Source: an uncultured Lachnospiraceae bacterium
GTDB taxonomy: Bacteria > Bacillota > Clostridia > Lachnospirales > Lachnospiraceae
Assembly (NCBI GenBank): GCA_910586705.1
Contig: CAJUJK010000029.1
Location: forward strand, 1 to 51,565
Direction of reading: 5' to 3'
Length of the DNA: 51,565 bases
The notes beneath the pieces are model-generated. The model did no database searches. It saw only the letters and a program-made list of their open reading frames with translations, and had not been told where the DNA came from. Positions 39,588 through 50,066 of the stretch are shown here, one piece after another. The translations under genes and the position numbers were made by a program. Within the stretch, counting starts at the first letter, position 1; each line of letters starts with the position of its first letter.

Positions 39588-40310
39588 TTATTTTACGGAA
39601 ACAGATGTGATATGCGGGTTCACGCCCTCATACCAGTAAAGATACCCTTCCATATCAACCGTGTCGCCCACGTTTAAGCCTTTAACCGCCTGATATACGT
39701 CAGTGCTGCTGTCGCACAGGTAGGACTCCACCGTGAAGGTGTAGGTCTGTCCATCCTTGGAAACGTTGAAGTACAAGTCGCTTCCGTCCTCGCCGGAGCC
39801 GTCCCAGTTATAGAGGAAAGCGGCGCCGCTGTCGTCGGCAGCTTCCACGGTCATGCCCTTGAAGGAAACGAACTCATTCTGGTGATCGATCAGCTCGTCC
39901 TTGCCGAGAAGGTCAGTTACATCCGTGATGGGTGCAACGTAATTGCCGTCCAGAATCTCAATGGTTGCGCCTTCAGCCACTTCCACTTCGCCGGACCACT
40001 CGGTCTTGTAGCCGGTCACCTTGATTTTCGTGCCGGGGGTGAGCTTTTCGTAATCCGCCTCAGAGCAGACTGCGTTGTAAACGAAGTACGCGCCGTCCTT
40101 ATCCTGTGTGTAGAGGGTGGCTTTATCTTCCCACCACGACTGCTTTGCCTGCACATAGGTCTCGATTACCACTTCGCTGTCAAGTGCGGCAGCCATGTAC
40201 TCGTCGTGGGTCATCACGCCCTCGGATTTCTTGTCCTCGCCGCCTTTACCGCAGGCGGTAAGGGACAAAACAAGGGCAAGCGTCAGTGTCAATGCGATTG
40301 TCTTTTTCAT
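39588..40310 (-). CDS. OB-fold-like lipoprotein
   Basis: A 240-residue exported lipoprotein. The signal peptide MKKTIALTLTLALVLSLTAC ends in a lipobox with Cys20. The mature part has two similar strands-rich units, the second ending DTVDMEGYLYWYEGVNPHITSVSV and the first with KVTGYKTEWSGEVEVAEGATIEIL, patterns of bacterial OB-fold domains. ATG 40310 is preceded by GAGGAGG about 7 bases away; a longer frame upstream has no support. It has its own promoter (TTGATT-16-TATAAT) and terminator. Ligand unknown. Confidence 0.78.
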   Translation of the reverse strand: MKKTIALTLTLALVLSLTACGKGGEDKKSEGVMTHDEYMAAALDSEVVIETYVQAKQSWWEDKATLYTQDKDGAYFVYNAVCSEADYEKLTPGTKIKVTGYKTEWSGEVEVAEGATIEILDGNYVAPITDVTDLLGKDELIDHQNEFVSFKGMTVEAADDSGAAFLYNWDGSGEDGSDLYFNVSKDGQTYTFTVESYLCDSSTDVYQAVKGLNVGDTVDMEGYLYWYEGVNPHITSVSVK

Positions 40311-40358
40311 AATATTCCTCCTCAATAGTAGCGTTTTTTGGTTGCTTCCACAGCGACG

Positions 40359-40386
40359 ATTATACCATACTCAGTGGATAAATCAA
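40359..40386 (-). promoter_or_regulatory. Promoter of the lipoprotein gene
   Basis: On the minus strand TTGATT (40386-40381) and TATAAT (40364-40359) are 16 bases apart. The -35 box overlaps the stop codon of the preceding solute-binding protein gene. Confidence 0.7.
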
Positions 40387-41981
40387 TGCTTTTTTCTCTT
40401 TTTGACAAAATCGGACAACACATAGAGCAAAATCAGACACCAGACAAACGCAAGCGCGGCGAGGAGAAGCACCGCGGTATGCGGTAACGGACCGAGCTTT
40501 TGTCTGCTGCCTGTCGCAATGTCTTTCTGGTCTAAGCGGTAGAGGGCGGTGACGTCTGCGGTCAGCGCGTCCATATAGGCGTCGTCCACCGTTTCCCCGC
40601 GCCGCACCGAGTTTGCCACATTTTCAATGAGCTGTCCCGCCGCATTGCGAAGGGAGGCAGAGCCGTTAAACACGGGCGTCACAAAGGTGTCCTCCGTATG
40701 GGAGAGAAGAAGCTTGGAAGCGTCCAGTTTTATGGAATAGTGCGTCTCGGTGTCTTCCCCGCTCCGTGACAGGTAATTCTGATAGGCAGGGGATTCCTGC
40801 GCCTTTACGGTGACGGGCAGATACCCTTCCGTCCGGGCGTAGCCGATCTGCACCTCGTCCGTCAGAAGATACTGAGCAAAGAGCCATGAGGCAAGCACTT
40901 CCTGCGGGGCGGCTTTGTTGAACACGCAGATGGAAGGACCCTGTGAAATCATCTGCGGATGTTCCGGGTCATACTGGGGCACCATCCGCACAGCCGTCTC
41001 AAAGTCCACAAAGGCGTCCTCGCTGATATCCGAGAGAGGCGCGTCGGCGCCCATCCATGTGGCGCCCGCCGTGGAGTCGATGGCGAACACGCACTGTCCC
41101 GCGTTTAGGAAATTGGCGGGGTAGCTGGAAATTTTAAAGGTGGAGAAAGCGCCGCTGTCCACATGATCCGCAATATCGTATAAAAAGGACTCCGTGGTAT
41201 CGTTGAAAAGTCCGATGTCGCCCTCCGGCGTGGAATAATCCGCATCCCGCTGCTTTAAATACTGGATCATCATGTTGTCCGTGGATTTGTAGATAAAGGG
41301 AATCATCACATTCTGCCCGTTTAAGGCGAACGTGCCGTCCGCATTTTTCGCGGTGGCGGCTTCCGACACTTCCCATATAAAATCCCAAGTCAGCACGTCC
41401 GGGAGCGTGTAGCCAAGCGTCTCCACATAATCTTTGTTGATATAGCAGCACTCAGTGGAGCGCATGTAGGGGATGGCGTAGTGCTGGTTCTCCAGCACGC
41501 ATTCCGAGAGAAACTGGGGAACGATCTCCTCCTGCGCGGGGCCGTCGTAGAGGAGCGCGCTTCCGCCAAGACCGTATTTTTCATCGGCAAAAAGCCCATC
41601 CAGAGGAACCACGGTGTTTTTCCCGGTCATGTAGGTGGCGATGTGATCCGGATAGGTGATGCACACGTTGGGCGTGGTGCCTGTGGCAATATTGGTGATC
41701 ACGTCGCTAAAGATTCTGCCGTAGTCGGTGTAGAGCTTCATGTTGACTTTGATATTAGGGTAGAGAGACTCAAAGTCCGAGATTGCCTTTTTGTAGACGT
41801 CCGTCTGGTTTTTGTTGGTGTCGTTCTTTGCCCAGAAAGTGATCTCCAAATTTTTTGAGGTGTCAAATTCTGCGGGCACGGTAAATTCCGGCAGCGCTTT
41901 GGAGCCGTGACAGCCGGTGAGGGTCAGAATACCTGCGCCGGCAAATAGCGCTGCCAGTGTTTTTTTCCATTGCATTTTCAT
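40383..41981 (-). CDS. ABC transporter solute-binding protein with C-terminal membrane anchor
   Basis: A 532-residue family 1 extracellular solute-binding protein. The signal peptide ends in LTLTGC (Cys19); the binding domain has NLEITFWAKNDTNKNQTDVYKKAI, ATGTTPNVCITYPDHIATY and AFAIDSTAGATWMG-like elements, as in sugar or glycerol-phosphate binders. Unlike most relatives it ends in a second membrane segment (LPHTAVLLLAALAFVWCLILLYV) with a basic tail KKRKKH. It overlaps the upstream permease gene by 4 bases. Last gene of the transporter operon. Ligand unknown. Confidence 0.88.
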   Translation of the reverse strand: MKMQWKKTLAALFAGAGILTLTGCHGSKALPEFTVPAEFDTSKNLEITFWAKNDTNKNQTDVYKKAISDFESLYPNIKVNMKLYTDYGRIFSDVITNIATGTTPNVCITYPDHIATYMTGKNTVVPLDGLFADEKYGLGGSALLYDGPAQEEIVPQFLSECVLENQHYAIPYMRSTECCYINKDYVETLGYTLPDVLTWDFIWEVSEAATAKNADGTFALNGQNVMIPFIYKSTDNMMIQYLKQRDADYSTPEGDIGLFNDTTESFLYDIADHVDSGAFSTFKISSYPANFLNAGQCVFAIDSTAGATWMGADAPLSDISEDAFVDFETAVRMVPQYDPEHPQMISQGPSICVFNKAAPQEVLASWLFAQYLLTDEVQIGYARTEGYLPVTVKAQESPAYQNYLSRSGEDTETHYSIKLDASKLLLSHTEDTFVTPVFNGSASLRNAAGQLIENVANSVRRGETVDDAYMDALTADVTALYRLDQKDIATGSRQKLGPLPHTAVLLLAALAFVWCLILLYVLSDFVKKRKKH

Positions 41982-42811
41982 CCCTTTGTTCCTCCTCTCG
42001 CCACGCCGGACATGATCTGTTTGCGGAACAGCAGAAACAGAATCACGAGGGGCAGGGAAATCACGACCACAGCCGCCATCATGGCGGGGATGTTGGCACG
42101 TCCGAAGCCGTTTTCGCGGATCTCCTGAATGCCGTTGGAGACGAGATAATAATCCGCGTCGTCGGTGATCAGCCTCGGCCATACATAGGAGTTCCAGCAC
42201 TCAATGATTTTTAAGATCGTTATGGTGACCAGCGTGGGTCTGCAGATCGGAATCATCACCTTGCGCAGGTATCGTAAGTCCGACGTGCCGTCCACCTTGG
42301 CGGCGTAGTACAGCTCGTCGGGAATCTGGGCGAAGTTTTCCCGCAGCAGATAGATATAAAACACCGAGGTCACCGAGGGCAGGATCAATCCCGTAAAGGT
42401 GTTGCGCAGTTCCAGATTGGTGATGGTGGTAAAGTTGGTGATCACCACCAGCTCATTCGGGATCATCATCAGCGCCAGAAACAGGGTGAACACGATATCC
42501 CGCCCCGCAAACTGGAGTCTTGCAAAAGCGAATGCCGCCAGCGTGATGACGACGAGCATAAGCGCTGTGGTGCCCACCGTAAAAATAAGTGTATTTAACA
42601 GATATCTGCCCAGCGGAACGGTGGTAAAGGCGTCTGCGTAGTTTTGCAGGGTGGGAGAGAGCGTGAAAAACTTCGGAATATACTCTGCGTTGTAAGCGCC
42701 GTAGTCCTTCACGGAGGTCAGCACCATCCAGTAGAAGGGAAACAAAACCACCAACGCCCAGAAGACGAGAAAAGCGTAGGTGAGGATAGTGAGAAAGCGA
42801 GATTTCTTCAT
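41978..42811 (-). CDS. ABC transporter permease, MalG-like
   Basis: A 277-residue inner-membrane protein with six hydrophobic segments. The EAA loop that contacts the ATPase is AAKVDGTSDLRYLRKVMIPICRPTL. It is the second permease of a carbohydrate-type (CUT1) importer. It overlaps the solute-binding protein gene by 4 bases (ATGA), so the two are translated together. The start follows AAAAGGAG. Confidence 0.93.
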   Translation of the reverse strand: MKKSRFLTILTYAFLVFWALVVLFPFYWMVLTSVKDYGAYNAEYIPKFFTLSPTLQNYADAFTTVPLGRYLLNTLIFTVGTTALMLVVITLAAFAFARLQFAGRDIVFTLFLALMMIPNELVVITNFTTITNLELRNTFTGLILPSVTSVFYIYLLRENFAQIPDELYYAAKVDGTSDLRYLRKVMIPICRPTLVTITILKIIECWNSYVWPRLITDDADYYLVSNGIQEIRENGFGRANIPAMMAAVVVISLPLVILFLLFRKQIMSGVARGGTKG

Positions 42812-42922
42812 TAATTTCTGTACTCCTTTTTATTATATCAATAAACTACGTTTGCGAAACTCAAGTCATTGAAGGAGAATGCGGGGCATACTCTGGATTG
42901 AGAGCGCAGGGTTTTCGATCGG

Positions 42923-43816
42923 TTAGTGATAGTGTACATGCTTTTTGCTGACCAGCAGATTGATACAGGTGATGGTCAGGACAATGACAAACAGAATGAT
43001 GGCTGCTGCCGACGCGTAGGAGGGGTAGCCGCCGCTGTCCCGGTAAAGCATGTCGTACACATAGCCTACGATGGTGTTCATGCCCGCCGCGTTCAAATTC
43101 GTGCCGAACAGCGCCACCGCGTCGCTGTATGCCTTGAACGCGCCGATAAAGCCCGTGATGACCAGATAGAAGAGCATGGGGGAAATCATGGGCAGGGTGA
43201 TCTTAACAAACATGCGCAGCCGCCCTGTGCCGTCCACCCTTGCGGCATTGTAATAAACCGGGTTGACACCCGCCAGCGCGCTTGTCAGTATCAGTATTTT
43301 AAAGGGCATGACAACCCATACCGTGTAAAAACACAGCACGAACATTTTTGCCCAGTAGGGCCCTTCGATAAAGTCCACGGAACCGCCGCCGAAACAGTGA
43401 ATCAACAGATTCACCAGACCGTCGGAGTAGGGCGTTTTTTTGAAGAGAATCATAAACACCAGACCGACCGCCAGCGTGTTTGTCACATAGGGCAGGAAAA
43501 AGACGGTCTGAAACAGCTCCTGCAAGGGCTTGATCGAGCTGAGCGCCACAGAGATCAGAAGTGCAAGCCCGGTGGAGAGGGGCACGGTGATCATCACCAG
43601 AATAAAGGTGTTCTTTAAAGCCTGCAGAAAATAGGCGTCGTGCAGGACATAGGAGTAGTTGTAGCCGCCCATACCGTAAAAGGTCTGGGAGGCGGAATTG
43701 TAACCCTCCTCAAAAGAATAGATAAATACGTCGATTAAGGGATAGATCATAAATGCGCCCAGAAACAGGAGCGCGGGCAGCAGGTAGAGCCAGCCTTTCA
43801 GATTTCGGTTTTCCAT
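42923..43816 (-). CDS. ABC transporter permease, MalF/UgpA-like
   Basis: A 297-residue membrane protein with six hydrophobic segments and the EAA loop AARVDGTGRLRMFVKITLPMISPML. It starts at ATG 43816, with GGAGA about 5 bases ahead; an in-frame ATG 12 bases earlier overlaps that site. It pairs with the second permease 111 bases further on to form the channel of the importer. Confidence 0.93.
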   Translation of the reverse strand: MENRNLKGWLYLLPALLFLGAFMIYPLIDVFIYSFEEGYNSASQTFYGMGGYNYSYVLHDAYFLQALKNTFILVMITVPLSTGLALLISVALSSIKPLQELFQTVFFLPYVTNTLAVGLVFMILFKKTPYSDGLVNLLIHCFGGGSVDFIEGPYWAKMFVLCFYTVWVVMPFKILILTSALAGVNPVYYNAARVDGTGRLRMFVKITLPMISPMLFYLVITGFIGAFKAYSDAVALFGTNLNAAGMNTIVGYVYDMLYRDSGGYPSYASAAAIILFVIVLTITCINLLVSKKHVHYH

Positions 43817-43953
43817 AAATATCTCCATTCTGAAGCGTCACTTTATTTTATAGAAAACTTTGCCGTGACGTTTTTGCTGATATAATGTGGCAGCCATGAT
43901 ATTTGCGCTGTTCTTCCAAGGATTTTTCATGCTTGTTCATAGGCACATCTGGG

Positions 43954-45063
<1,110 letters not shown>

Positions 45064-45131
45064 ATGTTTTCAGTCCTTTCCCAAATCCGCGAAATGGATT
45101 CTGTGTCTGTGGAATCATGGCGGCCGGTATG

Positions 45132-45881
45132 TCAGATGCCGTACTCGTCCCGCAAATCAGCGGATATGTGATCCAGATCGGGATAGACGAAACTCTCCGT
45201 GATGCCCAGCACCCGGAGACTGTCGATAAAGTATTTCTTCCGCTCGTGCGGGATAATAATTTTATAGAGCATATTTTCGTCGCAGATATCCTCCAGATGC
45301 TTTAGGGAATTGTGTACGGTAAAGTTGGAGTGCTGGGAGTACATCCGCAGATTGTTTTCCGTGGAGCTGCATGCCAGAATGCGGTTTGTCAGCTCGTGGT
45401 TGTGGTGCGCGTGCTTGAAAGCGGGCAGCAGCATTTCCTGCGTGGTGTCGGCATCGATGGGATAAATGCAGTTGCCGAACCCTTCCTGCTCATTCAGAAG
45501 ACCCGGCGCCAGCACCCAGACACAGCCGTCCGTATGAGACAGCTCTCTGTAAGTCTCCGTGGCGAAAAATACCGCGATCAGCGGAGACAGGCTCCAGTCA
45601 AGCATTCTGGTGGGCAGACCGTAGTGCTGCATTAGGGAAACCCAGCCCGCATAGTTGTGCTTTGCAGGGGGATTGTCGATGATCTGTCTGGCGCGGGTGT
45701 AAAAGTCGTTTGTGATATACCGCTCCGCCTCCAGCCGTTTTTTGCTGCGCTGGATGGAGGGGATCAGCGTGAGGGACGCATTTTCCTCCCCGCGGTACCA
45801 GAGCCGCACGCCGTGTTTCTGATATAGACTGTTTACGAACTGTAAAAGCTCGTCGATGGTGCGTATTTCCTGTGTAATCAT
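45132..45881 (-). CDS. FRG-domain protein
   Basis: A 249-residue soluble protein with an FRG domain: LWYRGEENASLTLIPSIQR (the FRG core, here YRG), then QHYGLPTRMLDWSLSPLIAVFFATE, the family's QH-(G)-PTRLLDWT element. ATG 45881 has GGAGG 5 bases ahead. FRG proteins are of unknown biochemistry and are frequently encoded in defence or mobile regions. It lies 68 bases upstream of the ABC transporter operon on the same strand and next to immunity-like genes on the other strand. Confidence 0.88.
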   Translation of the reverse strand: MITQEIRTIDELLQFVNSLYQKHGVRLWYRGEENASLTLIPSIQRSKKRLEAERYITNDFYTRARQIIDNPPAKHNYAGWVSLMQHYGLPTRMLDWSLSPLIAVFFATETYRELSHTDGCVWVLAPGLLNEQEGFGNCIYPIDADTTQEMLLPAFKHAHHNHELTNRILACSSTENNLRMYSQHSNFTVHNSLKHLEDICDENMLYKIIIPHERKKYFIDSLRVLGITESFVYPDLDHISADLRDEYGI

Positions 45882-46006
45882 AATTCCTCCACATTTTCCG
45901 GGACCGTATTCTGCCTGTCCGATTTTGTTATGGACTTGGCAGCCCTTTTTCGTCATAATGATTATAGAAGATTTTGGAAGGATGCACAAGGGTTAATCGG
46001 GAAGGG

Positions 46007-46023
46007 CTGTGCACCGTGCACAG
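46007..46023. promoter_or_regulatory. Perfect palindrome before an unknown gene
   Basis: CTGTGCAC-C-GTGCACAG is a perfect 17-base inverted repeat ending 15 bases before the likely GTG start at 46038. It could be an operator or an RNA hairpin just upstream of the binding site. Confidence 0.45.
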
Positions 46024-46037
46024 GGACGGAAGAAAAA

Positions 46038-46583
46038 GTGCTTAAATTGGGAAAATACGAATTTGATGAAGATCTGGAGAAAAGCAGTCTGACAGTATAT
46101 ATCGGAGACAGGAAAAATGGGTCAGAATGGAGTATAGACTGTGCTTTTTTAAAATCCGTATATGAAGGGGAGTCGGCCAGTCCGCAAATTATCATAAACA
46201 ACATCCACACGAAAAAATACGATATCAGAAAATTTGCCGGGGAAACGTTTTCGACAAGAAACGTTGCGGAAAGCGATCAGCGGGAAGACTCCTTCTATTT
46301 ATTTGAACATGAACCGTTTATCAAAATGAAAGTTAAAATTGTGGCTGTTGAGGGAGGAAGGGCACATATTACGTGCAGGGGAACTGCGGTTGAAGACGGC
46401 TATGCTTCGCCGGTCAAAGCAGTTAAGTTTACAGGGGACTGCTGGCTGCCGCTTGTTGTCAAAGGTCTTGACATGTCAGGGTACGGGGGAGCATTAAATG
46501 GGCTATCTGAGAATCAGAAGGTTGTAGGGATACATGGATTTAATCGAATACTTTTATGGCATCACCAAGGTGGATGTTTCTGA
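46038..46583 (+). CDS. Protein of unknown function in immunity-like cluster
   Basis: I do not recognise this protein of 181 residues. It is strand-rich and soluble, without signal peptide (YEFDEDLEKSSLTVYIGDR ... AHITCRGTAVEDGYASPVKAVKFTGDCWLPLV). GTG 46038 is preceded by GGAAG; the frame also runs 36 codons upstream across a palindrome without support. Its end overlaps the next open frame by 50 bases, which hints at a shifted or fused end. Neighbours are SUKH-like and other immunity-like genes, so it may be an immunity protein itself; this is inference. Confidence 0.5.
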   Translation: MLKLGKYEFDEDLEKSSLTVYIGDRKNGSEWSIDCAFLKSVYEGESASPQIIINNIHTKKYDIRKFAGETFSTRNVAESDQREDSFYLFEHEPFIKMKVKIVAVEGGRAHITCRGTAVEDGYASPVKAVKFTGDCWLPLVVKGLDMSGYGGALNGLSENQKVVGIHGFNRILLWHHQGGCF

Positions 46584-46830
46584 TGAAACGGCGTTATTGC
46601 CCCGATATAATTTATTTAGTATGTACGCAAAGTATCAGAAGACATTTGATATGAAACATATGATTTTTATCGCATCCGTATATGGGCAGTATAAGTTCTG
46701 TCTGTTTGCGGGAGCAGAAATGTCGGGTGTCTATTATTTTGACACGGCAGAGGGGGAAAAGCGCATTTTCTATAAGTTCTGTGACACTTTTACGGAATTT
46801 TTGAATCTGGTGGTAACTGACGAGGCGTAA
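46534..46830 (+). pseudogene. SUKH (SMI1/KNR4)-like immunity protein, N-terminally truncated
   Basis: A 98-codon frame matching the second half of SUKH-family immunity proteins: LLPRYNLFSMYAKYQ, MIFIASVYGQYKFCLFAGAEMSGVYYFDTAEGE and FYKFCDTFTEFLNLVV. The usual N-terminal 50-60 residues are missing and a stop lies 9 bases upstream of the first ATG. A weak AGGG is present, so a short product may still be made. SUKH proteins neutralise nuclease or deaminase toxins of contact-dependent systems; no toxin gene is present here. Confidence 0.55.
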
Positions 46831-46851
46831 CTATTATTTAAGAGGTACAAT

Positions 46852-47238
46852 ATGGAGCTGAATATCAATTCTCCCGCCTATTTCAGCGATCAGTATGGCG
46901 TTGATGACGAAGTATACAGGTATTGCCGAAGCCTGTATGCTTTCTTTCAGGACAAAGAATACAGTGAGACGTTGTCGGTCATAGGAATTACCCCGGTGAT
47001 CGCCCCAAAAGAACTGTATGAGCAGGGGTTGTGGAAAGAGCATACAAAGGTCGTATCTCTGGGAGCGTGCGCGATCATCAGTATCAGAATGGATTTTGAA
47101 AGTTATTACGAGGCGGACAGCAATGGGAAAATAGAACTGATCCGGGAAATGATCGTTAAGGCTGTCAGAAAGATAAAAGCAAAAGGTAAGTTTGACTGGG
47201 AAAGATTTAGGGACGATCTGATGAATTTTTCAGACTGA
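46852..47238 (+). CDS. Putative immunity protein, Imm44-like
   Basis: A 128-residue soluble acidic protein (YFSDQYGVDDEVYRYCRSLY ... VIGITPVIAPKELYEQGLW ... GKFDWERFRDDLMNF). From memory this matches Imm44-type immunity proteins of polymorphic toxin systems, but I cannot confirm that. AAGAGGT lies 5 bases before the ATG. It sits between the SUKH-like fragment and a DUF1266 protein on the same strand. Loss of the partner toxin would make this an orphan immunity gene. Confidence 0.5.
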   Translation: MELNINSPAYFSDQYGVDDEVYRYCRSLYAFFQDKEYSETLSVIGITPVIAPKELYEQGLWKEHTKVVSLGACAIISIRMDFESYYEADSNGKIELIREMIVKAVRKIKAKGKFDWERFRDDLMNFSD

Positions 47239-47286
47239 GACATTAGGAAACGTATGGAGGGCTTATGAAACAGGAAAGGGGCGGCA

Positions 47287-48327
47287 ATGGATTCTACAAA
47301 TGAACTTGGCAGATGTTTTGAGCGGATTGGCGGTTACTGCAACAGTGCAGAATACGGGAAAGCGCGGGAAGAACTTGACAAAATCGAGCCATACTGCAAA
47401 ACGCCTGCCGATAAGGCGCGTTTACACTATTCGCGCGGCTATATCAACTATGCGACGGTAAGCCAGCTTTCTGCCCTTCTGGAATATCGGAGAGGGCTGC
47501 GGGAAGATCCCACTGATCCCTTGAAACTGAAAAAGGATTGCAAATACGCCGTAAAACTGATCAAAAAGGAATATGCCGAGCTGCAAAGGGTAGTTGCGGA
47601 TATCGTTAACATGATAAATCTGCGGTACCATGAGATTCCAGAGGAAAACAAAGCGGAAGTTGATGAGAAGACGTTTCAGCTGCTTTTGGGATTTCACCAG
47701 AGTATCAGACCGCCGCGTATTGACAATATCATTTTAGGATTTCCAAAAGAGGATATCTTTCTCGGATTCGGGGATTACTATGCGAAGCTCACAGGAGAAA
47801 AGCAGGAAGAGGCAAAACGATTTCTGGAAGAGGCGTATCAGATTACAGACCGGGAAAGTTTTTTGGCGTGTATCCGCGACAATCCGAACCTGCATATGGA
47901 CGGTTATATCGACGATGCCATAGCATATCTGAATGATGAATCAGCTTTTGCTGTCGATACACTGGATGAGGATGAAAAGTTGTGCTTTCTGGCTAAGGCG
48001 GAGTTTGTAAAGTCGTTTGCAAACTATCTGCCAGATGCAGGCGTCATTGCATGGGATATGAGCAGACAGATAGGACTGACGCGGCTGGCGTTTGCCTGTG
48101 ATATGATCAATGAAGAAGAGTACTGCCACGGTATGGACGACATGTCCCGGATATTAAAGGCGGGGCTTAAATCCTTTGAGGAATACGCGCGGTCATTTAT
48201 ATTCGGGTCGGCGCTATTTTTCTTCAAGGTGAAGTCTATGAATATCAATAAAGCGACCGATTTTATGTTCAGTATCTTCGGGTATCTGGATATGAGTGAT
48301 CTGCGCAATACAAAGTGGATGAAGTAA
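47287..48327 (+). CDS. DUF1266-domain protein
   Basis: A 346-residue soluble protein. The N-terminal 130 residues are helical, with a repeat-like start (CFERIGGYCNSAEYGKAREELDKIEPYCKTPADKARLHYSRGYINYA is TPR-like in pattern). The C-terminal part is DUF1266: IAWDMSRQIGLTRLAFACDM, INEEEYCHGMDDMSRILKAG and SFEEYARSFIFGSALFFF. DUF1266 proteins are common in immunity and defence clusters; function unknown. Ends the immunity-like run. Confidence 0.72.
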   Translation: MDSTNELGRCFERIGGYCNSAEYGKAREELDKIEPYCKTPADKARLHYSRGYINYATVSQLSALLEYRRGLREDPTDPLKLKKDCKYAVKLIKKEYAELQRVVADIVNMINLRYHEIPEENKAEVDEKTFQLLLGFHQSIRPPRIDNIILGFPKEDIFLGFGDYYAKLTGEKQEEAKRFLEEAYQITDRESFLACIRDNPNLHMDGYIDDAIAYLNDESAFAVDTLDEDEKLCFLAKAEFVKSFANYLPDAGVIAWDMSRQIGLTRLAFACDMINEEEYCHGMDDMSRILKAGLKSFEEYARSFIFGSALFFFKVKSMNINKATDFMFSIFGYLDMSDLRNTKWMK

Positions 48328-48356
48328 TCTGTAAGCCTGTCTGATCGGTCGGACGG

Positions 48357-50066
48357 TTATGCCGTCCGACCATTCTCATCATAATAGGAAATCAGTTGTT
48401 CCCGGCACCGCAGAAACAGTTTTCCGAGTTCCGGGTCAAAATGGGTTCCCAGCGATTCTTCTATGATCTGAAAGGCGCTGTCGTAGTTCATGCTGTCCTT
48501 ATAACAACGTTTGCTGACCAGCGCGTCAAACACATCCGCCAGCGCCATGATCCGTGCCTCCGGCGGGATATCCAGCCCGGAAAGGTGTTCCGGGTAGCCT
48601 TCCCCGTTCCATTTTTCATGGTGGTAGTGGGCAATATTTTCCGCGATCTGGATAAAGGCTTCATCCTCAACGCCCTGCAGTACCTTTGCGACGATTTCCC
48701 CGCCTTTACCGGCGTGATCTTTCATTTCCTCAAATTCGTTCGGGGTAAACTTTCCCGGCTTTCGCAAAATGCGGTCGTCCACAGCCATTTTCCCGAGATC
48801 GTGCATGGGCGCCGCCTTTGTCACATAGGTGAGGAACTCTTTGGTAAATCCGTAAGCCGCCTCCACGTGCTCCAGTTCTTTTGTGAAAATCCGAATGACT
48901 TCGCTGGTCCTCTTTACATGGCCTCCCGTGCTGCTGTCACGGCTCTCGATCATGTCCGCCATGCCGAGCAGCATTTTGTCCTGCATACTGCTTATATGCG
49001 CCGTCTTTTCTTCCACAGCCTTTTCCAGTTCTTCGTTGTAATCATGTAAAAGGCGTATGTATTCCCTTCTCTGTGTTTCGTCCTCCAGTTCCACCATAAG
49101 CCCGATTTTTCTTTTTTTTGTACCATGGAATAGTGGTTTGATGGTGCATCTCAGTTCTTTATCTTTTGTGAGGATATAGTATTTTTGCGCGTCGTTATTG
49201 TGCGCCTTTTCAAGTCTTGCGGCAATATTTTCATACAGAAAAGGGGTCTCTTTACCGATCGGGTCATCCATGCGGAGGTCTGCGATTTCGGGAAGATATT
49301 CCTTTACCTTTTCATTGCAGCCAAGATACCGGTGCTGGTTGTCGAATACCAGATAGCCGTAGGTGCTGTGTTCTTCCAGTGCGTTTGCGATAGTATCCGA
49401 TACTTCATACATGCCGATCCGGCGGATCAGAGAGAGGATCAGTATTTCGTCCAGCAGATAGACAAAGGTCATCCACTCAATCCGGGAATGCAGCATTCGC
49501 TCTCCAGCGTAGACACCGATAGATATAATCTGGGCAAGGAAAAGGGAAAGGATGACTTTGTAGGAAATCTTTTTCCGCTGGGAAAAGGAAGCCGCCAGTA
49601 TCCACATACCGAGTGCCATACACAAAAGTACATAGACCGGATAAAGGCTGTGCATGGGACCGTACTCTTTTTCCAGGAAGGATACGCCGTCAATCTGGGT
49701 CAGAGAGACGCTGCTGTAAAAATCTGTCCGCAGGCCGACTTGAAAGACATAATAAATGACAACGGAGGCGAACAGGACGAGAAAGAGCAGCAGTACATGG
49801 TTTACCTGCCGGCGGCACAGATTTGCGATGCTTACGAAAAGCAGGATGGGAACGAGCACGCCGCCCAGATAGACCAGATTATTGCCCCGGATGGCGTTTT
49901 CCAGAGAAGAGGACGTGCAGATCGAGTAGTAGCCGAAATTTCCGATAGAGATCGCCACAAAAAGGAGCAGATAATTGGTTATTTTCTGCTTTTGCCCGAT
50001 TTTTACCAAGAGCATGAAAAAGATCACAGACATGATAAACGCGATACCATAAAGCGGAATAATCAT
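48357..50066 (-). CDS. Membrane HD-GYP phosphodiesterase
   Basis: A 569-residue protein. The N-terminal 215 residues contain about seven hydrophobic segments in a sensor module of the 7TM histidine-kinase kind, then a PAS-like region (about 225-330), a coiled coil (HDYNEELEKAVEEKTAHISSMQ) and an HD-GYP domain at about 370-550: GGHVKRTSEVI, APMHDLGKMAVDDRIL, KDHAGKGGEI, HYHHEKWNGEGYP, ALADVFDAL. All canonical HD-GYP residues are present, so it should hydrolyse cyclic di-GMP in response to an external signal. Single gene. Confidence 0.92.
   Translation of the reverse strand: MIIPLYGIAFIMSVIFFMLLVKIGQKQKITNYLLLFVAISIGNFGYYSICTSSSLENAIRGNNLVYLGGVLVPILLFVSIANLCRRQVNHVLLLFLVLFASVVIYYVFQVGLRTDFYSSVSLTQIDGVSFLEKEYGPMHSLYPVYVLLCMALGMWILAASFSQRKKISYKVILSLFLAQIISIGVYAGERMLHSRIEWMTFVYLLDEILILSLIRRIGMYEVSDTIANALEEHSTYGYLVFDNQHRYLGCNEKVKEYLPEIADLRMDDPIGKETPFLYENIAARLEKAHNNDAQKYYILTKDKELRCTIKPLFHGTKKRKIGLMVELEDETQRREYIRLLHDYNEELEKAVEEKTAHISSMQDKMLLGMADMIESRDSSTGGHVKRTSEVIRIFTKELEHVEAAYGFTKEFLTYVTKAAPMHDLGKMAVDDRILRKPGKFTPNEFEEMKDHAGKGGEIVAKVLQGVEDEAFIQIAENIAHYHHEKWNGEGYPEHLSGLDIPPEARIMALADVFDALVSKRCYKDSMNYDSAFQIIEESLGTHFDPELGKLFLRCREQLISYYDENGRTA

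Noticed and set aside
42926..43618. 230-codon plus-strand frame opposite the first permease gene
   Set aside because: Shadow of the MalF-like permease; very rich in His, Gln and Asp with no known motif.
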